From assembly GCA_028285625.1 (NCBI GenBank), contig JANQOX010000004.1:1-64000 (forward strand): a stretch of 64,000 nt of DNA, given 5' to 3'. Made by a program: the position numbers and the translations under genes. The DNA is from Myxococcota bacterium (GTDB taxonomy: Bacteria > Myxococcota_A > UBA9160 > UBA6930). The notes beneath the pieces were generated by a model that worked only from the letters and a program-made list of their open reading frames with translations, made no database searches and had not been told where the DNA came from. Of the stretch, positions 48,046 through 56,434 are shown piece by piece. Numbering within the stretch: the stretch's first letter is position 1; the number at the start of each line of letters is the position of its first letter.

Positions 48046-48857
48046 TCTGCAAGGACCGCATGCATTGGACGCGAGGGTTGCTCGTGACCCTTTTCGGGGT
48101 TCTGACCGCTGGGGAGGCTGCCGCCGCCGAGCTGTTGCCCGCACCCGAAGGGCAGGACGCGCGCGAGATCGCCGCCCGCGTGGAGGACATCTTCCGCGGC
48201 GACGCGAGCTACATCGAGGCGACCATGACGATCGTCTCGCCGCGTCTGCCGACGCCGCGCAGCGTGGGCTTCAAGAGCTGGGACGACCGGCTGGGCAAGC
48301 GGTCGTTCATCCGCATCACCGCACCGCCCAAGGACGAGGGGATGAGCTTTCTCAAGCTGCATCCGAACCTCTGGAACTACATCCCGCGGGTCGAGCGGAC
48401 CATGCGCATCCCCCCGTCGATGATGCTCCAGGGCTGGATGGGAAGCGACTTCACGAACGACGACCTCGTGCGCGAAGCGAGCCAGCTCGACGACTACGAC
48501 CACACGCTGCTGGGCATCGATCCCGCTGCGGGCGTGGATGGGGGCGAAGCCTTCGTCGTCGAGTATCGACCCCACGAAGACGCCGCAGTCGTGTGGGGAA
48601 AGATCGTGACGTGGATCGACCGGGGCAGCCATGCGCCTTTGGTACAGGACTTCTACGACGAGGGCGGCGAGAAGCTGCGGACCATGCGCTTCGACGCCAT
48701 TCGCGACGTGCAGGGCCGCCCGTACCCGCACCGTTGGTCGCTGGTCCCGCTCGACAAAGAGGGCCACGAGACGGTGATCGACGTCTCCGAGATCCGATTC
48801 GACGAGGCCTTCGACGACACCATCTTCACCAAGCGCAATCTGCGGGGGCGCGACTAG
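48042..48857 (+). CDS. LolA-like outer-membrane lipoprotein-sorting family protein
   Basis: 271 residues. A signal peptide (RGLLVTLFGVLTAGEAAAA) leads to a LolA-like half-barrel: VEDIFRGDASYIEATMTIVS, then LGKRSFIRITAPPKDEGMSF and LWNYIPRVERTMRIPPSMML. These are typical of the LolA-like family found beside RND or ABC exporters. It probably ferries a lipid or hydrophobic cargo across the periplasm. GTG 48042 overlaps the tetR stop; ATG 48060 would also keep the signal peptide. Its stop overlaps the next GTG (TAGTG). Confidence 0.85.
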   Translation: MICKDRMHWTRGLLVTLFGVLTAGEAAAAELLPAPEGQDAREIAARVEDIFRGDASYIEATMTIVSPRLPTPRSVGFKSWDDRLGKRSFIRITAPPKDEGMSFLKLHPNLWNYIPRVERTMRIPPSMMLQGWMGSDFTNDDLVREASQLDDYDHTLLGIDPAAGVDGGEAFVVEYRPHEDAAVVWGKIVTWIDRGSHAPLVQDFYDEGGEKLRTMRFDAIRDVQGRPYPHRWSLVPLDKEGHETVIDVSEIRFDEAFDDTIFTKRNLRGRD

Positions 48858-50095
48858 TGCGTCTCGAACGGCGGCTCGCCTGGCGCAACGTGTGGCGCAA
48901 CCCGCGCCGCACGGGGCTCACCCTGGCCGCGACGGTATTCGCCGTCTTCCTGGTGGTGGTGTTCGTGGCGATGGGGGCCGGCGTCCACGAGAAGATGATC
49001 GAGGACAGCGTGCGCATCCATTCCGGTCACCTGCAGGTATCCGGGGAGGGCTACCTCGAGGACCGCACGCTGGAGCAGTCCGTCCCGTTCGACGCCCGGC
49101 TCGACCGGGCCATCCGCGAGACCGAGGGCGTCGTGGGCGTGGCCCCTCGGCTGGTGGCCTTCGGGCTGCTCTCGAAGGGCAGCGCCACCAAGGGCGTGGC
49201 GCTGTTCGGGGTCGACCCCGAGCGCGAGCCCAGCGTCTCGACGTTGCCCGAACGGCTGGTCCGCGGGCAGTTCCTGCCCGCCGGGGCCACGCGGCCGATC
49301 GTTCTGGCCGAGCGCCTGGCCCGAAGTCTCGGCGCGGACGTGGGCGACGAGATCCTGCTCTACTCCGTCGCGTACACGCTCGAGAACGCGTACGACCTGT
49401 TCGAGGTGAGCGGCATCATCGCACTGCCCGAGCCCGAGCTCGACCGCACCCTGGCGGTGATCGGCCTCGCCGATGCCCAGGCCTTCTTCGTCTACGGCGA
49501 CCGCGTGAGCGAGGTGGCGATCCTCGCCTCGGATGCCGATCGCATCCCCGCGATCCACGCCGACCTCGCGAGCGCGCTGGGTTCGGTGGCCGCGACGCCG
49601 GTCGAGGTGCATCCCTGGAACGAGGTGATGCCCGAGCTCGAGCAGTTCATCTTCATCGACGATGCCGGCATGTACATCATGCTCGTGATCCTGGTCGTTG
49701 TGGTCGCGTTCGGCATCCTGAACACGATCCTGATGTCGGTGCTCGAGCGCACCCGCGAGCTCGGCGTGATGCTCGCGCTGGGGCTGCCGCCGAGCTCGAT
49801 CTTTCGCGTGGTCTATCTCGAGTCGATGATCCTTGCCGCCGTGGGGCTGGCGGTGGGCCTCGCACTGGCGCTTCCCGTGGTGCTCTGGTTCCAGGGCCAT
49901 CCGATCCCGATCACGGGTGACGCAGGCAACGCCACGGCCGCATTCGGTTTCGAGCCGGTGGTGACCTTCAAGCTGAAGCCGCTGAACCCGCTGGGGTCGG
50001 CACTCACCATCTTCGGAGTGGCCGCGCTGGCCGCGCTCTATCCCGCGATCAAGGCGAGCCGCGCACGGCCCGTCGATGCGCTGCGGAGTCTCTAG
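48857..50095 (+). CDS. FtsX/LolE-type ABC permease (first of two)
   Basis: 412 residues. One membrane helix near the N-terminus (GLTLAATVFAVFLVVVFVAM) and three near the C-terminus (starting MYIMLVILVVVVAFGILNTI) flank a large periplasmic domain, the MacB/LolE design. SVLERTRELGVMLALGLPPS is the coupling segment that meets the ATPase. Such permeases transmit force rather than form a classical channel. The GTG overlaps the previous stop. The second permease follows after 2 bases. Confidence 0.9.
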   Translation: MRLERRLAWRNVWRNPRRTGLTLAATVFAVFLVVVFVAMGAGVHEKMIEDSVRIHSGHLQVSGEGYLEDRTLEQSVPFDARLDRAIRETEGVVGVAPRLVAFGLLSKGSATKGVALFGVDPEREPSVSTLPERLVRGQFLPAGATRPIVLAERLARSLGADVGDEILLYSVAYTLENAYDLFEVSGIIALPEPELDRTLAVIGLADAQAFFVYGDRVSEVAILASDADRIPAIHADLASALGSVAATPVEVHPWNEVMPELEQFIFIDDAGMYIMLVILVVVVAFGILNTILMSVLERTRELGVMLALGLPPSSIFRVVYLESMILAAVGLAVGLALALPVVLWFQGHPIPITGDAGNATAAFGFEPVVTFKLKPLNPLGSALTIFGVAALAALYPAIKASRARPVDALRSL

Positions 50096-50097
50096 CC

Positions 50098-51387
50098 ATG
50101 CGCGTGCTCGACTTTCTGCACTCCACCGTGGTGCTCCTGCGCCTGGCCTTGCTCTCGACCGTCGCCCTGCTCAAGCCCTCGACCTGGAGGCTCGCCCTGC
50201 GCAACGTCGGGCGGAATGGCCGGCGGACGGCGGTGGTGTTGACCGGCGTGAGCGTGGGCCTCGGCGGGATGATGCTCGCCATGGCCGTGAACTACGGAAT
50301 GATCTTCCAGATGGTCGAGTCGGCCATCCGCACCGAACTCGGCCACGTCCAGGTCCACGGCCCGGGCTGGGAGGAGCAGCCGGGGATCGAGGTGCGGCTG
50401 CCCAGCGACCGCATTCCGAGCGACCTCGAGCAGCGGGCGCCCGGCCTTCGGGCCTGGGCGCCGCGCGTGCGAGGCGAGGGACTGGTCTACTCACCGCGCG
50501 CCAGCGTGGGTGTGCGGGTGGTGGGAATCGACCCGGCGCGCGAGGCCTCGGTGACGGTGCTCGCCGATTCGATGACCCAGGGCGTGTTCCTCGACGGCGA
50601 ACGCCGCAAGGTGCTGGTGGGCGAGCGGCTGGCCGATCGGCTGAAGGTCGACGTCGGTGCCAAGGTGGTGTTGTCGGCCCAGGACGTTTCGGGCGAGATG
50701 ACCGGCGAGGCGTTCCGGATTGCCGGATTCTTCCGGACCGCGTCGCGAGAGCTGGACGAGAGCGCGGTGTTCCTGCGCCTGGACGAGGCGCGGCGCCTGT
50801 TCGGCCTTGGCGACGAGGTCTCCGAGGTGGTGTTGGTCGCGCACGCCGAGTCGGGCTCGGGACCCCTGCGCGATTGGCTCGCGGCGCAGGCGCCCCAGGC
50901 CGAGGTCCGCACCTGGAAGGAGATCCGACCCTTCCTGGTGCAGATCATCGACATGTTCGAGCAGACCGGCTGGGTGGTCTATGCGGCGATCTTCGTGGCG
51001 ATGGCTTTCGGCATCGCGAACGTCCTGCTGATGTCGGTGATGGAGCGCACGCGCGAGATCGGCATCCTGTCCGCGATCGGGATGCCGGCCGACAGGCTCG
51101 TCGCGATGGTCCTGGCCGAGGCGCTCGTCGTCACGCTCGGCGGCGTGGCCCTGGGGGCGGCCCTGGGGTTCGGTGGGACGGCCCTTCTTTCCGATGGCAT
51201 CGACCTTTCGACCTGGGGAGAGGGGCTCGAGTCGTTCGGTATTCCCACGCGAATCGTCCCGGTGTTGCCCGCGCACCAGCTGGGCATCCCCATCGTGATC
51301 GCGATCGTGACGGCCGTGGTCGCGAGTCTCTGGCCTGCGATCCGCGCCGTTCGCACGCGGCCCGCCGAAGCCGTTCGACACGTCTAG
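50098..51387 (+). CDS. FtsX/LolC-type ABC permease (second of two)
   Basis: 429 residues in the same design as its neighbour: N-terminal helix (RTAVVLTGVSVGLGGMMLAM), periplasmic domain, then helices beginning VVYAAIFVAMAFGIANVLLM. The coupling segment is SVMERTREIGILSAIGMPAD. It has an additional hydrophobic N-terminal stretch (STVVLLRLALLSTVALL). The two permeases are distinct enough to form a heterodimer like LolCE. Its last codons are duplicated just after the stop. Confidence 0.9.
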   Translation: MRVLDFLHSTVVLLRLALLSTVALLKPSTWRLALRNVGRNGRRTAVVLTGVSVGLGGMMLAMAVNYGMIFQMVESAIRTELGHVQVHGPGWEEQPGIEVRLPSDRIPSDLEQRAPGLRAWAPRVRGEGLVYSPRASVGVRVVGIDPAREASVTVLADSMTQGVFLDGERRKVLVGERLADRLKVDVGAKVVLSAQDVSGEMTGEAFRIAGFFRTASRELDESAVFLRLDEARRLFGLGDEVSEVVLVAHAESGSGPLRDWLAAQAPQAEVRTWKEIRPFLVQIIDMFEQTGWVVYAAIFVAMAFGIANVLLMSVMERTREIGILSAIGMPADRLVAMVLAEALVVTLGGVALGAALGFGGTALLSDGIDLSTWGEGLESFGIPTRIVPVLPAHQLGIPIVIAIVTAVVASLWPAIRAVRTRPAEAVRHV

Positions 51388-51411
51388 GCCGAAGCCATTC
51401 GACACGTCCAG
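51364..51411 (+). repeat. Tandem duplication of a permease gene end
   Basis: GCCGAAGCCGTTCGACACGT plus CTAG (51364-51387) is followed at once by GCCGAAGCCATTCGACACGT plus CCAG (51388-51411). Twenty-two of 24 bases agree. The first copy holds the last eight codons, including the stop. In the second the stop has changed from TAG to CAG. There is no start overlap here. Confidence 0.9.
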
Positions 51412-51428
51412 CCCCGAGGAGCCGACCC

Positions 51429-52121
51429 ATGCTCGAAGCCACCGACGTCACCAAGGTCTACGACACCCGAGGGGTGGAGACCCGCGCCCTGGACGGCGTG
51501 TCGCTGCGCGTGGACGCCGGCGAGTTCACGGCCCTGGCGGGCCCGAGCGGCTCGGGCAAGACGACGCTGCTGAACCTGTTCGGAGCGCTCGATGCGCCCA
51601 CGGCGGGCCAGCTGCGCCTGGACGATCAGCAGCTCGACCAGCTCTCGTCGGCCCAGCTGGCGCGACTTCGCCTGCAGCAGCTGGGATTCATCTTCCAGGC
51701 CTACAACCTGATCCCCGTGCTCTCGGCCCGCGAGAACGTGGAATTCGTGATGGAGCTGCAGGGGGTCCCCGCGGCGGAGCGGCGGGAGCGCGCCCTGGCC
51801 GTCCTGCACGAGGTCGGGCTGGGCGAGATCGCCGACAAACGACCCCTCGAGATGAGCGGCGGTCAACAGCAGCGCGTGGCCGTGGCGCGCGCGATCGTGA
51901 GCAACCCCCGCGTCGTGCTCGCAGACGAGCCTACGGCGAACCTCGACTCGAAGACCGCGGCCGCGCTTCTCGACCTCATGGAAGAGATGAACCGCGAGCA
52001 CGGCGTGACCTTCCTGTTCTCCACCCACGACCCCATGGTGATCGAGAAGGCCCGACGCGTGGTCCGGTTGCGAGACGGGCGCGTGGTATCCGACGAGCAG
52101 CGCGAGGCCGAATCCGCATGA
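51429..52121 (+). CDS. ABC transporter ATPase, LolD/MacB type
   Basis: 230 residues. Walker A is GPSGSGKTT, the Q-loop is in GFIFQAYNLIPVLSARENVE, the signature is MSGGQQQRVAVARAI, Walker B is VVLADEPTANLDS, and the switch His is in STHDP. The size and the LIPVLSA segment fit the LolD/MacB group, which pairs with FtsX-type permeases like the two just upstream. Its stop overlaps the ATG of the barrel gene (ATGA). Confidence 0.95.
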   Translation: MLEATDVTKVYDTRGVETRALDGVSLRVDAGEFTALAGPSGSGKTTLLNLFGALDAPTAGQLRLDDQQLDQLSSAQLARLRLQQLGFIFQAYNLIPVLSARENVEFVMELQGVPAAERRERALAVLHEVGLGEIADKRPLEMSGGQQQRVAVARAIVSNPRVVLADEPTANLDSKTAAALLDLMEEMNREHGVTFLFSTHDPMVIEKARRVVRLRDGRVVSDEQREAESA

Positions 52122-53533
52122 ACCCGGGGCGCCGGGCGGCACGCGGCACGGCCCTGCTCGTTGGGGTCGTGCTCGGTTTCGGCCTGGCGTCGTCGTCGTC
52201 GGCCCGGGATCTCTGGCGGCGCGGCGACGATGCGCTGCGGCTCACCGGATCGGTCCGGCAGATCGTGACCACGACCCAGGGCACGGATCGCGAGGACTTC
52301 GAGCAGGCGGCCGCGTCCGACCCGGCTTGTCTGCTGGCGAGCACCTTCCCCGATTGCGCCGCCTTCGACGTGGTGGGTGACGAAGGGGTCACGCAGTCGC
52401 TCACGCGCCTGCGGCTGCGGCTCGACGCCTTCGTGGGCGAGAGCTTCTCTGCCCGCCTCGACTGGGACAACGAGCTGCGCTTCGGGAATCTCGACACCCT
52501 CTTCTCGGGCCTGCGACCGGCGGACACCTTCTTCGGCTGGGAAGAAGAGATCCACGCCTTCGGCTTCTCCCGCGGAACGGGTCACCGCCAGTGGGTGACG
52601 CGCATCTACCGCGGCTTCGTGCGCTGGGAGCCCGAGCCCTTCGAGGTGACCGTGGGCCGCCAGCGCATCGCCTGGGGGGTGGGACGCATCTGGAACCCGA
52701 CCGACCGCCTCTCGTTCGTTCCCCCGCTCGCCATCGAAAGCGATCAGGCACCCGGGGCCGACGCCATCGACCTCCGCTACCGACTGTCGGGCATGAGCTA
52801 CGTGCAGGCGGTCTATGCCGCCGGCACGAGTTCGGATGAGGCGCGCTACGCCCTGCGGTACCAGGGCGTGGTTCGCGACGTGGACGTCTCGGTCATGGCC
52901 GGGGTCTTCGACCGGGCGCGCGTGGTCGGGTTCGATCTGGCCGCCAACCTGCTGGACGCGGCCATTCGCCTGGAAGCCGCCTACACCGATCCGCGGCGCG
53001 ACGTCTGGCCCATCGGCGCCCCGGAACCCCGCGAACTCGACGACTTCTTCCAGGTGGTCGTGTCGGCGGACACCAACCTGCCGGTGGGCACGGGCCTGTA
53101 CGCGCTGGTGGAGCACCTCTACAACGGCAACGCACTGGGCTTCGGTGCCGGCGAGGCCGGTCCGCTGCTGCCGTTCTTCGAGTCGACCGACGTGCCGCCC
53201 CAGGGCCTCGACCCGTCCACCGCCGCAGCCTTGGGGGGGCCGTTCGTCACGACGGCGAGCACCGCGATCTTCGGCAGCAGCCTGGTGGTGAGCGGCTCGG
53301 AGCACGTGACCGCCCTGCAGTTCTCCTACGACCTCAGCGCAGCGCTGCGCGGCGACCTGCTCACCCTCTACGACTGGGACGGCGACAGCGCGGCCTTCTT
53401 CGTCCAGCTGGCCTTCAACGGCTGGGATGCCGTGGAGCTGGCCGTGGGCGTCCAGGCCTTCGCGGGTAAGGACCGCTCGGAGTACGGCGGGCGGGACCCG
53501 CTCGTGTTCGTCCAGGGCGAGTGGTTCTTCTGA
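52118..53533 (+). CDS. Outer-membrane beta-barrel protein of the export cassette
   Basis: 471 residues. A signal peptide (ALLVGVVLGFGLASSSSA) is followed by many alternating amphipathic strands such as RLRLRLDAFVGESFSARLDW and YRGFVRWEPEPFEVTVGRQR. The C-terminus ends in VQGEWFF, with the terminal Phe used for barrel insertion by BAM. WNPTDRLSFVPPLAIES resembles porin-like or DUF1302-type proteins beside LolA-like/RND systems. I infer the outer-membrane exit or receptor for the cassette. Function unproven. Confidence 0.8.
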   Translation: MNPGRRAARGTALLVGVVLGFGLASSSSARDLWRRGDDALRLTGSVRQIVTTTQGTDREDFEQAAASDPACLLASTFPDCAAFDVVGDEGVTQSLTRLRLRLDAFVGESFSARLDWDNELRFGNLDTLFSGLRPADTFFGWEEEIHAFGFSRGTGHRQWVTRIYRGFVRWEPEPFEVTVGRQRIAWGVGRIWNPTDRLSFVPPLAIESDQAPGADAIDLRYRLSGMSYVQAVYAAGTSSDEARYALRYQGVVRDVDVSVMAGVFDRARVVGFDLAANLLDAAIRLEAAYTDPRRDVWPIGAPEPRELDDFFQVVVSADTNLPVGTGLYALVEHLYNGNALGFGAGEAGPLLPFFESTDVPPQGLDPSTAAALGGPFVTTASTAIFGSSLVVSGSEHVTALQFSYDLSAALRGDLLTLYDWDGDSAAFFVQLAFNGWDAVELAVGVQAFAGKDRSEYGGRDPLVFVQGEWFF

Positions 53534-53581
53534 GCGGCGGCTCGGAGCCGGGGCCGGGGTAGACTCCCGCGGGAGGTCTCC

Positions 53582-54283
53582 ATGAATCGGTTGCTCGACG
53601 TCGGCTCCTCGGTCCTCGCGAGCGTGGTGCGCCTGGGCGCCGGTTCCCAGACCGGCCGGGTCGGCACACGGCCCGCGCAGCGGCTGGTCCTCTACGAATT
53701 CGAGAGCTGTCCGTTCTGCCGCAAGGTGCGCGAGGCCTTCTCGACCCTCGATCTCGAGGCCGAAGTCCGCCCCTGTCCCAAGGGCGGCAAGCGCTTCCGC
53801 GAAGAACTCGTGAAGCGCGGCGGCAAGGCGCAGTTTCCGTATCTCGTCGATCCCAACACCGGCAAGGAGATGTACGAGTCGGACGAGATCGTGCGGTACC
53901 TCTATGCCGCGTATGGGCAGGGGGACGTCCCTGCACTGCTCGCGGGGGGGCCGCTGAACGACGTCACGGCCTCGATGGCATCGGCGGTCCGGTTCGGCGC
54001 CGGGACGCGCAGCAAGGCCTCCACGGCGCCCGCCGAGCCCCTCGAGCTCTGGAGCTACGAGCCGTCGCCGTTCTGCCGCATCGTGCGCGAGCGCCTCTGC
54101 GCGCTCGAGCTCCCCTACGTGCTGCACAACGTCGCCAAGGGCAGCGGCGCCCGCGAGGCCTTCGCCGAGCGGTCCGGGCGCATGATGGTGCCCTACCTGG
54201 TCGATCCGAACACCGGGACGAAGATGTTCGAATCGGCCGACATCGTGGCCTATCTCGACCGCACCTACGCGTCCCACGCGTAG
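53582..54283 (+). CDS. Protein with two tandem glutaredoxin/GST N-terminal-like domains
   Basis: 233 residues. The first thioredoxin-fold domain is at about residues 37-108: LVLYEFESCPFCRKVREAFS, with redox CPFC, and FPYLVDPNTGKEMYESDEIV. The second is at about 155-230: LWSYEPSPFCRIVRERLCAL, where the first Cys is Ser (SPFC), and VPYLVDPNTGTKMFESADIV. The repeated FP/VPYLVDPNTG block binds glutathione in GST-like folds. Plant and cyanobacterial relatives have the same double layout. The role is unknown. A TAGACT (53560) may be its -10 box. Confidence 0.85.
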   Translation: MNRLLDVGSSVLASVVRLGAGSQTGRVGTRPAQRLVLYEFESCPFCRKVREAFSTLDLEAEVRPCPKGGKRFREELVKRGGKAQFPYLVDPNTGKEMYESDEIVRYLYAAYGQGDVPALLAGGPLNDVTASMASAVRFGAGTRSKASTAPAEPLELWSYEPSPFCRIVRERLCALELPYVLHNVAKGSGAREAFAERSGRMMVPYLVDPNTGTKMFESADIVAYLDRTYASHA

Positions 54284-54313
54284 GGAGCGCGCGCGCTCGC
54301 CGCGCGCCGGGGC

Positions 54314-55669
54314 TCAGGCCGCCAAGCGGTCGAGCAGGATCGTGCCCATGCCCAGGAAGGCCGCGAAGCCGAAGATGTCGGTGAGCGTGGTGACGAAGAC
54401 GCCGGAGCCCACGGCCGGGTCCTGTCCGAGCGCCTTGAGCGTGAGCGGGACGGCCGCGCCAAGGATGCCGGCGACGGCCATGGTGGCCAGCATGGTCCCG
54501 AACAGCACCAGTCCGAGATAGGCGTTGCCCTGCCACAGGTAGGCCAGAAAGCCGCTCACGAGGCCGGTGATCGCCCCCACGACGATCGCCACGGTGACCT
54601 CCTTGCCGACGGCCCGCAGCCCGCTCGAGAACTCGAGCTCGCCGAGGGCGATCGCACGGGTGATCACCGTGAGCGCCTGGATGCCGCCGTTGCCGCCCAT
54701 GCCGGCCACCACGGGCATGAAGAAGGCGAGGGCCACGATCTCGTCGAGGGTCCGCTCGAACAGGCCCACGACCCATGCGGCCAGAAAGGTGGCCGCGAGG
54801 TTCAGCAGCATCCACGGCAGTCGTTTGCGGATGGCGTGGTGGGCCGGGCTGAAGACCCGGTCCTCCTCGGAGAGGCCGGCCAGGTGGTACATGTCCTCGG
54901 TGGCCTCTTCGTTGATCACCTCGATCACGTCGTCCACCGTGATCACGCCGAGGATGCGGTTCTCGTCGTCGACCACCGGGACGGCGAGCAGGTTGTACCG
55001 GGTGACGAGCTGCGCGACTTCTTCCTGGTCGGCGTCCGCGCGCACGCTGATCGGGTCGGGGATCATGAGGTCGGCCATCACCCGATCGGGACCGCCCGCT
55101 ACGAGCTGCCGGATCGGGACGACGCCTTCCAGGCGCCGCTTATCGTCGACCACGTAGAGGTAGAGGATGGACTCGCTGTCGGCGGCCACCGAGCGGATCC
55201 GATCGATGGCCTGCTCGGCGGTCATCGACTTCTCGAGCGCGACGAACCGCGTGATCATGGCGCGGCCGGCGCTCTCGGGCGGGTACGTCTCCATCTTGCG
55301 CAGCTCGGCGTGGATCCGGTCCGGCAGGCGCGCCAGGACGCCCTCGCGCCGTTCCTCGTCGAGCCACTCCACCAGTTCGACCAGATCGTCGAGCTCGAGG
55401 CGCGCCAGGATGTCGGCCAGTCGCTGATCGCCGAGCGCGTCGAAGATCTGCGGCAACAGCTCCGGCGGCAGTTCGGTCAGGGTGCTCGCGGCGCGGTGCT
55501 GCTGGAACAGCAGGTCGACCACGGTCCGGATCTCGGGCGGGGTCAGCCCCGAGAGGACCGGGCCGCGATCCGCCGGGCGCATGCGCCCCAGCAGTCGCTG
55601 CGCACGCGCCTGCATGCCGCTGGCAAGCAGGCGGCGGAGGATCCGCGTCGTCTCCTGGGGGGTAGCCAT
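54314..55669 (-). CDS. mgtE: Magnesium transporter MgtE
   Basis: 451 residues. The N-terminal MgtE domain of helical repeats (LLPQIFDALGDQRLADILAR) is followed by two CBS domains, including LLAVPVVDDENRILGVITVD. Five membrane segments follow with FFMPVVAGMGGNGGIQALTV, the Mg2+ pore signature, and VAGILGAAVPLTLKALGQDP. The N-terminal and CBS parts close the channel when Mg2+ is high. I start at the ATG giving MATPQETTRIL rather than 14 codons upstream, where the frame reads as non-conserved sequence. Confidence 0.95.
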   Translation of the reverse strand: MATPQETTRILRRLLASGMQARAQRLLGRMRPADRGPVLSGLTPPEIRTVVDLLFQQHRAASTLTELPPELLPQIFDALGDQRLADILARLELDDLVELVEWLDEERREGVLARLPDRIHAELRKMETYPPESAGRAMITRFVALEKSMTAEQAIDRIRSVAADSESILYLYVVDDKRRLEGVVPIRQLVAGGPDRVMADLMIPDPISVRADADQEEVAQLVTRYNLLAVPVVDDENRILGVITVDDVIEVINEEATEDMYHLAGLSEEDRVFSPAHHAIRKRLPWMLLNLAATFLAAWVVGLFERTLDEIVALAFFMPVVAGMGGNGGIQALTVITRAIALGELEFSSGLRAVGKEVTVAIVVGAITGLVSGFLAYLWQGNAYLGLVLFGTMLATMAVAGILGAAVPLTLKALGQDPAVGSGVFVTTLTDIFGFAAFLGMGTILLDRLAA

Positions 55670-56077
55670 GCGACAGTCCCGTTCACCCGTCTCGCGCCCA
55701 GGCCGCGCCACGTCGGGGTGGGGCGGTCGGGCCTAGCCGGGCGAGGTCGCTCCCGAGGGAGGTTGAGGCTCGTCGGTCTCGTTCGGCATCACGCGGCGCT
55801 GTAGGTAACACACGCACGCACGCATGGGTGCCCCGGCCTGAGGCGCACGCTGGGGGCCCTAGATTTCCCCGCAGGATGCCCATCAGGGGAAACCCTCGCG
55901 CATGGGGGTGAGGGGAGTTCCCCGCCCGAAAAACCTTGCCGCAGCACGCTTTTTCGCGAACGCGAGCGCCTGCGGGGGCGTATGATCAGAACGTCGACCC
56001 GTTGGGCGGCATCGGTACCCGAGGGCAGGGCGCGCGCCTGCCGGGCCTTCGCGGGATGGATGCTGGGGGAGGGGCGC
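55670..56077 (+). other. Divergent mgtE-khpA gap with repeated GGGGA/TCCCC motifs
   Basis: 408 bases without a gene. TTTCCCC (55864-55870) and GGGGAAA (55886-55892) form a 7-bp inverted repeat, and GGGGA-GT-TCCCC (55912-55923) repeats the theme. TATGAT (55981-55986) is a good -10 box pointing to khpA. CCTAGATTT (55858-55866) resembles the -10 seen before rpoZ. No tRNA, small RNA or M-box riboswitch for mgtE could be recognised. Confidence 0.45.
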
Positions 56078-56311
56078 ATGAAGTCGCTGATCGAGGCGAT
56101 TGTCCAGTCACTCGTGGACAAGCCGGATGAAGTGGAAATCAAGGAGGTCGTGGGCGAGCACGCTCACGTCCTCGAGCTCACGGTCGCCAAAGACGATCTG
56201 GGCAAGGTGATCGGCAAGGGCGGGGCGCATGCCTCGGCCATCCGGACCTTGATGGCCGCCGCCAGTGGCAAGGAGAAGAAGCGCTACATCCTCGAGATCA
56301 TCGAGTACTAG
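56078..56311 (+). CDS. khpA: KH-domain RNA-binding protein KhpA
   Basis: 77 residues, essentially one type II KH domain. The RNA-binding GxxG loop is in DDLGKVIGKGGAHASAIRTL. The N-terminal SLIEAIVQSLVDKPDEVEI is typical. KhpA (also YlqC) pairs with KhpB/Jag in many bacteria and affects cell size and RNA handling. Usually it lies beside rpsP-rimM; here it stands alone. The ATG at 56078 has GGGGGAGGGG upstream. Confidence 0.93.
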   Translation: MKSLIEAIVQSLVDKPDEVEIKEVVGEHAHVLELTVAKDDLGKVIGKGGAHASAIRTLMAAASGKEKKRYILEIIEY

Positions 56312-56434
56312 CTCGAGGGCCTCGAGGCCAGCGCCACCCGGGCCGCGGCCATCCGCCGACCCGGAACCCGATGCAGTGCGAAGCGGCACCGCCACGCGAT
56401 ACCCTCGTGCGCTTCTCGCTGCCCGGGAGACCCC

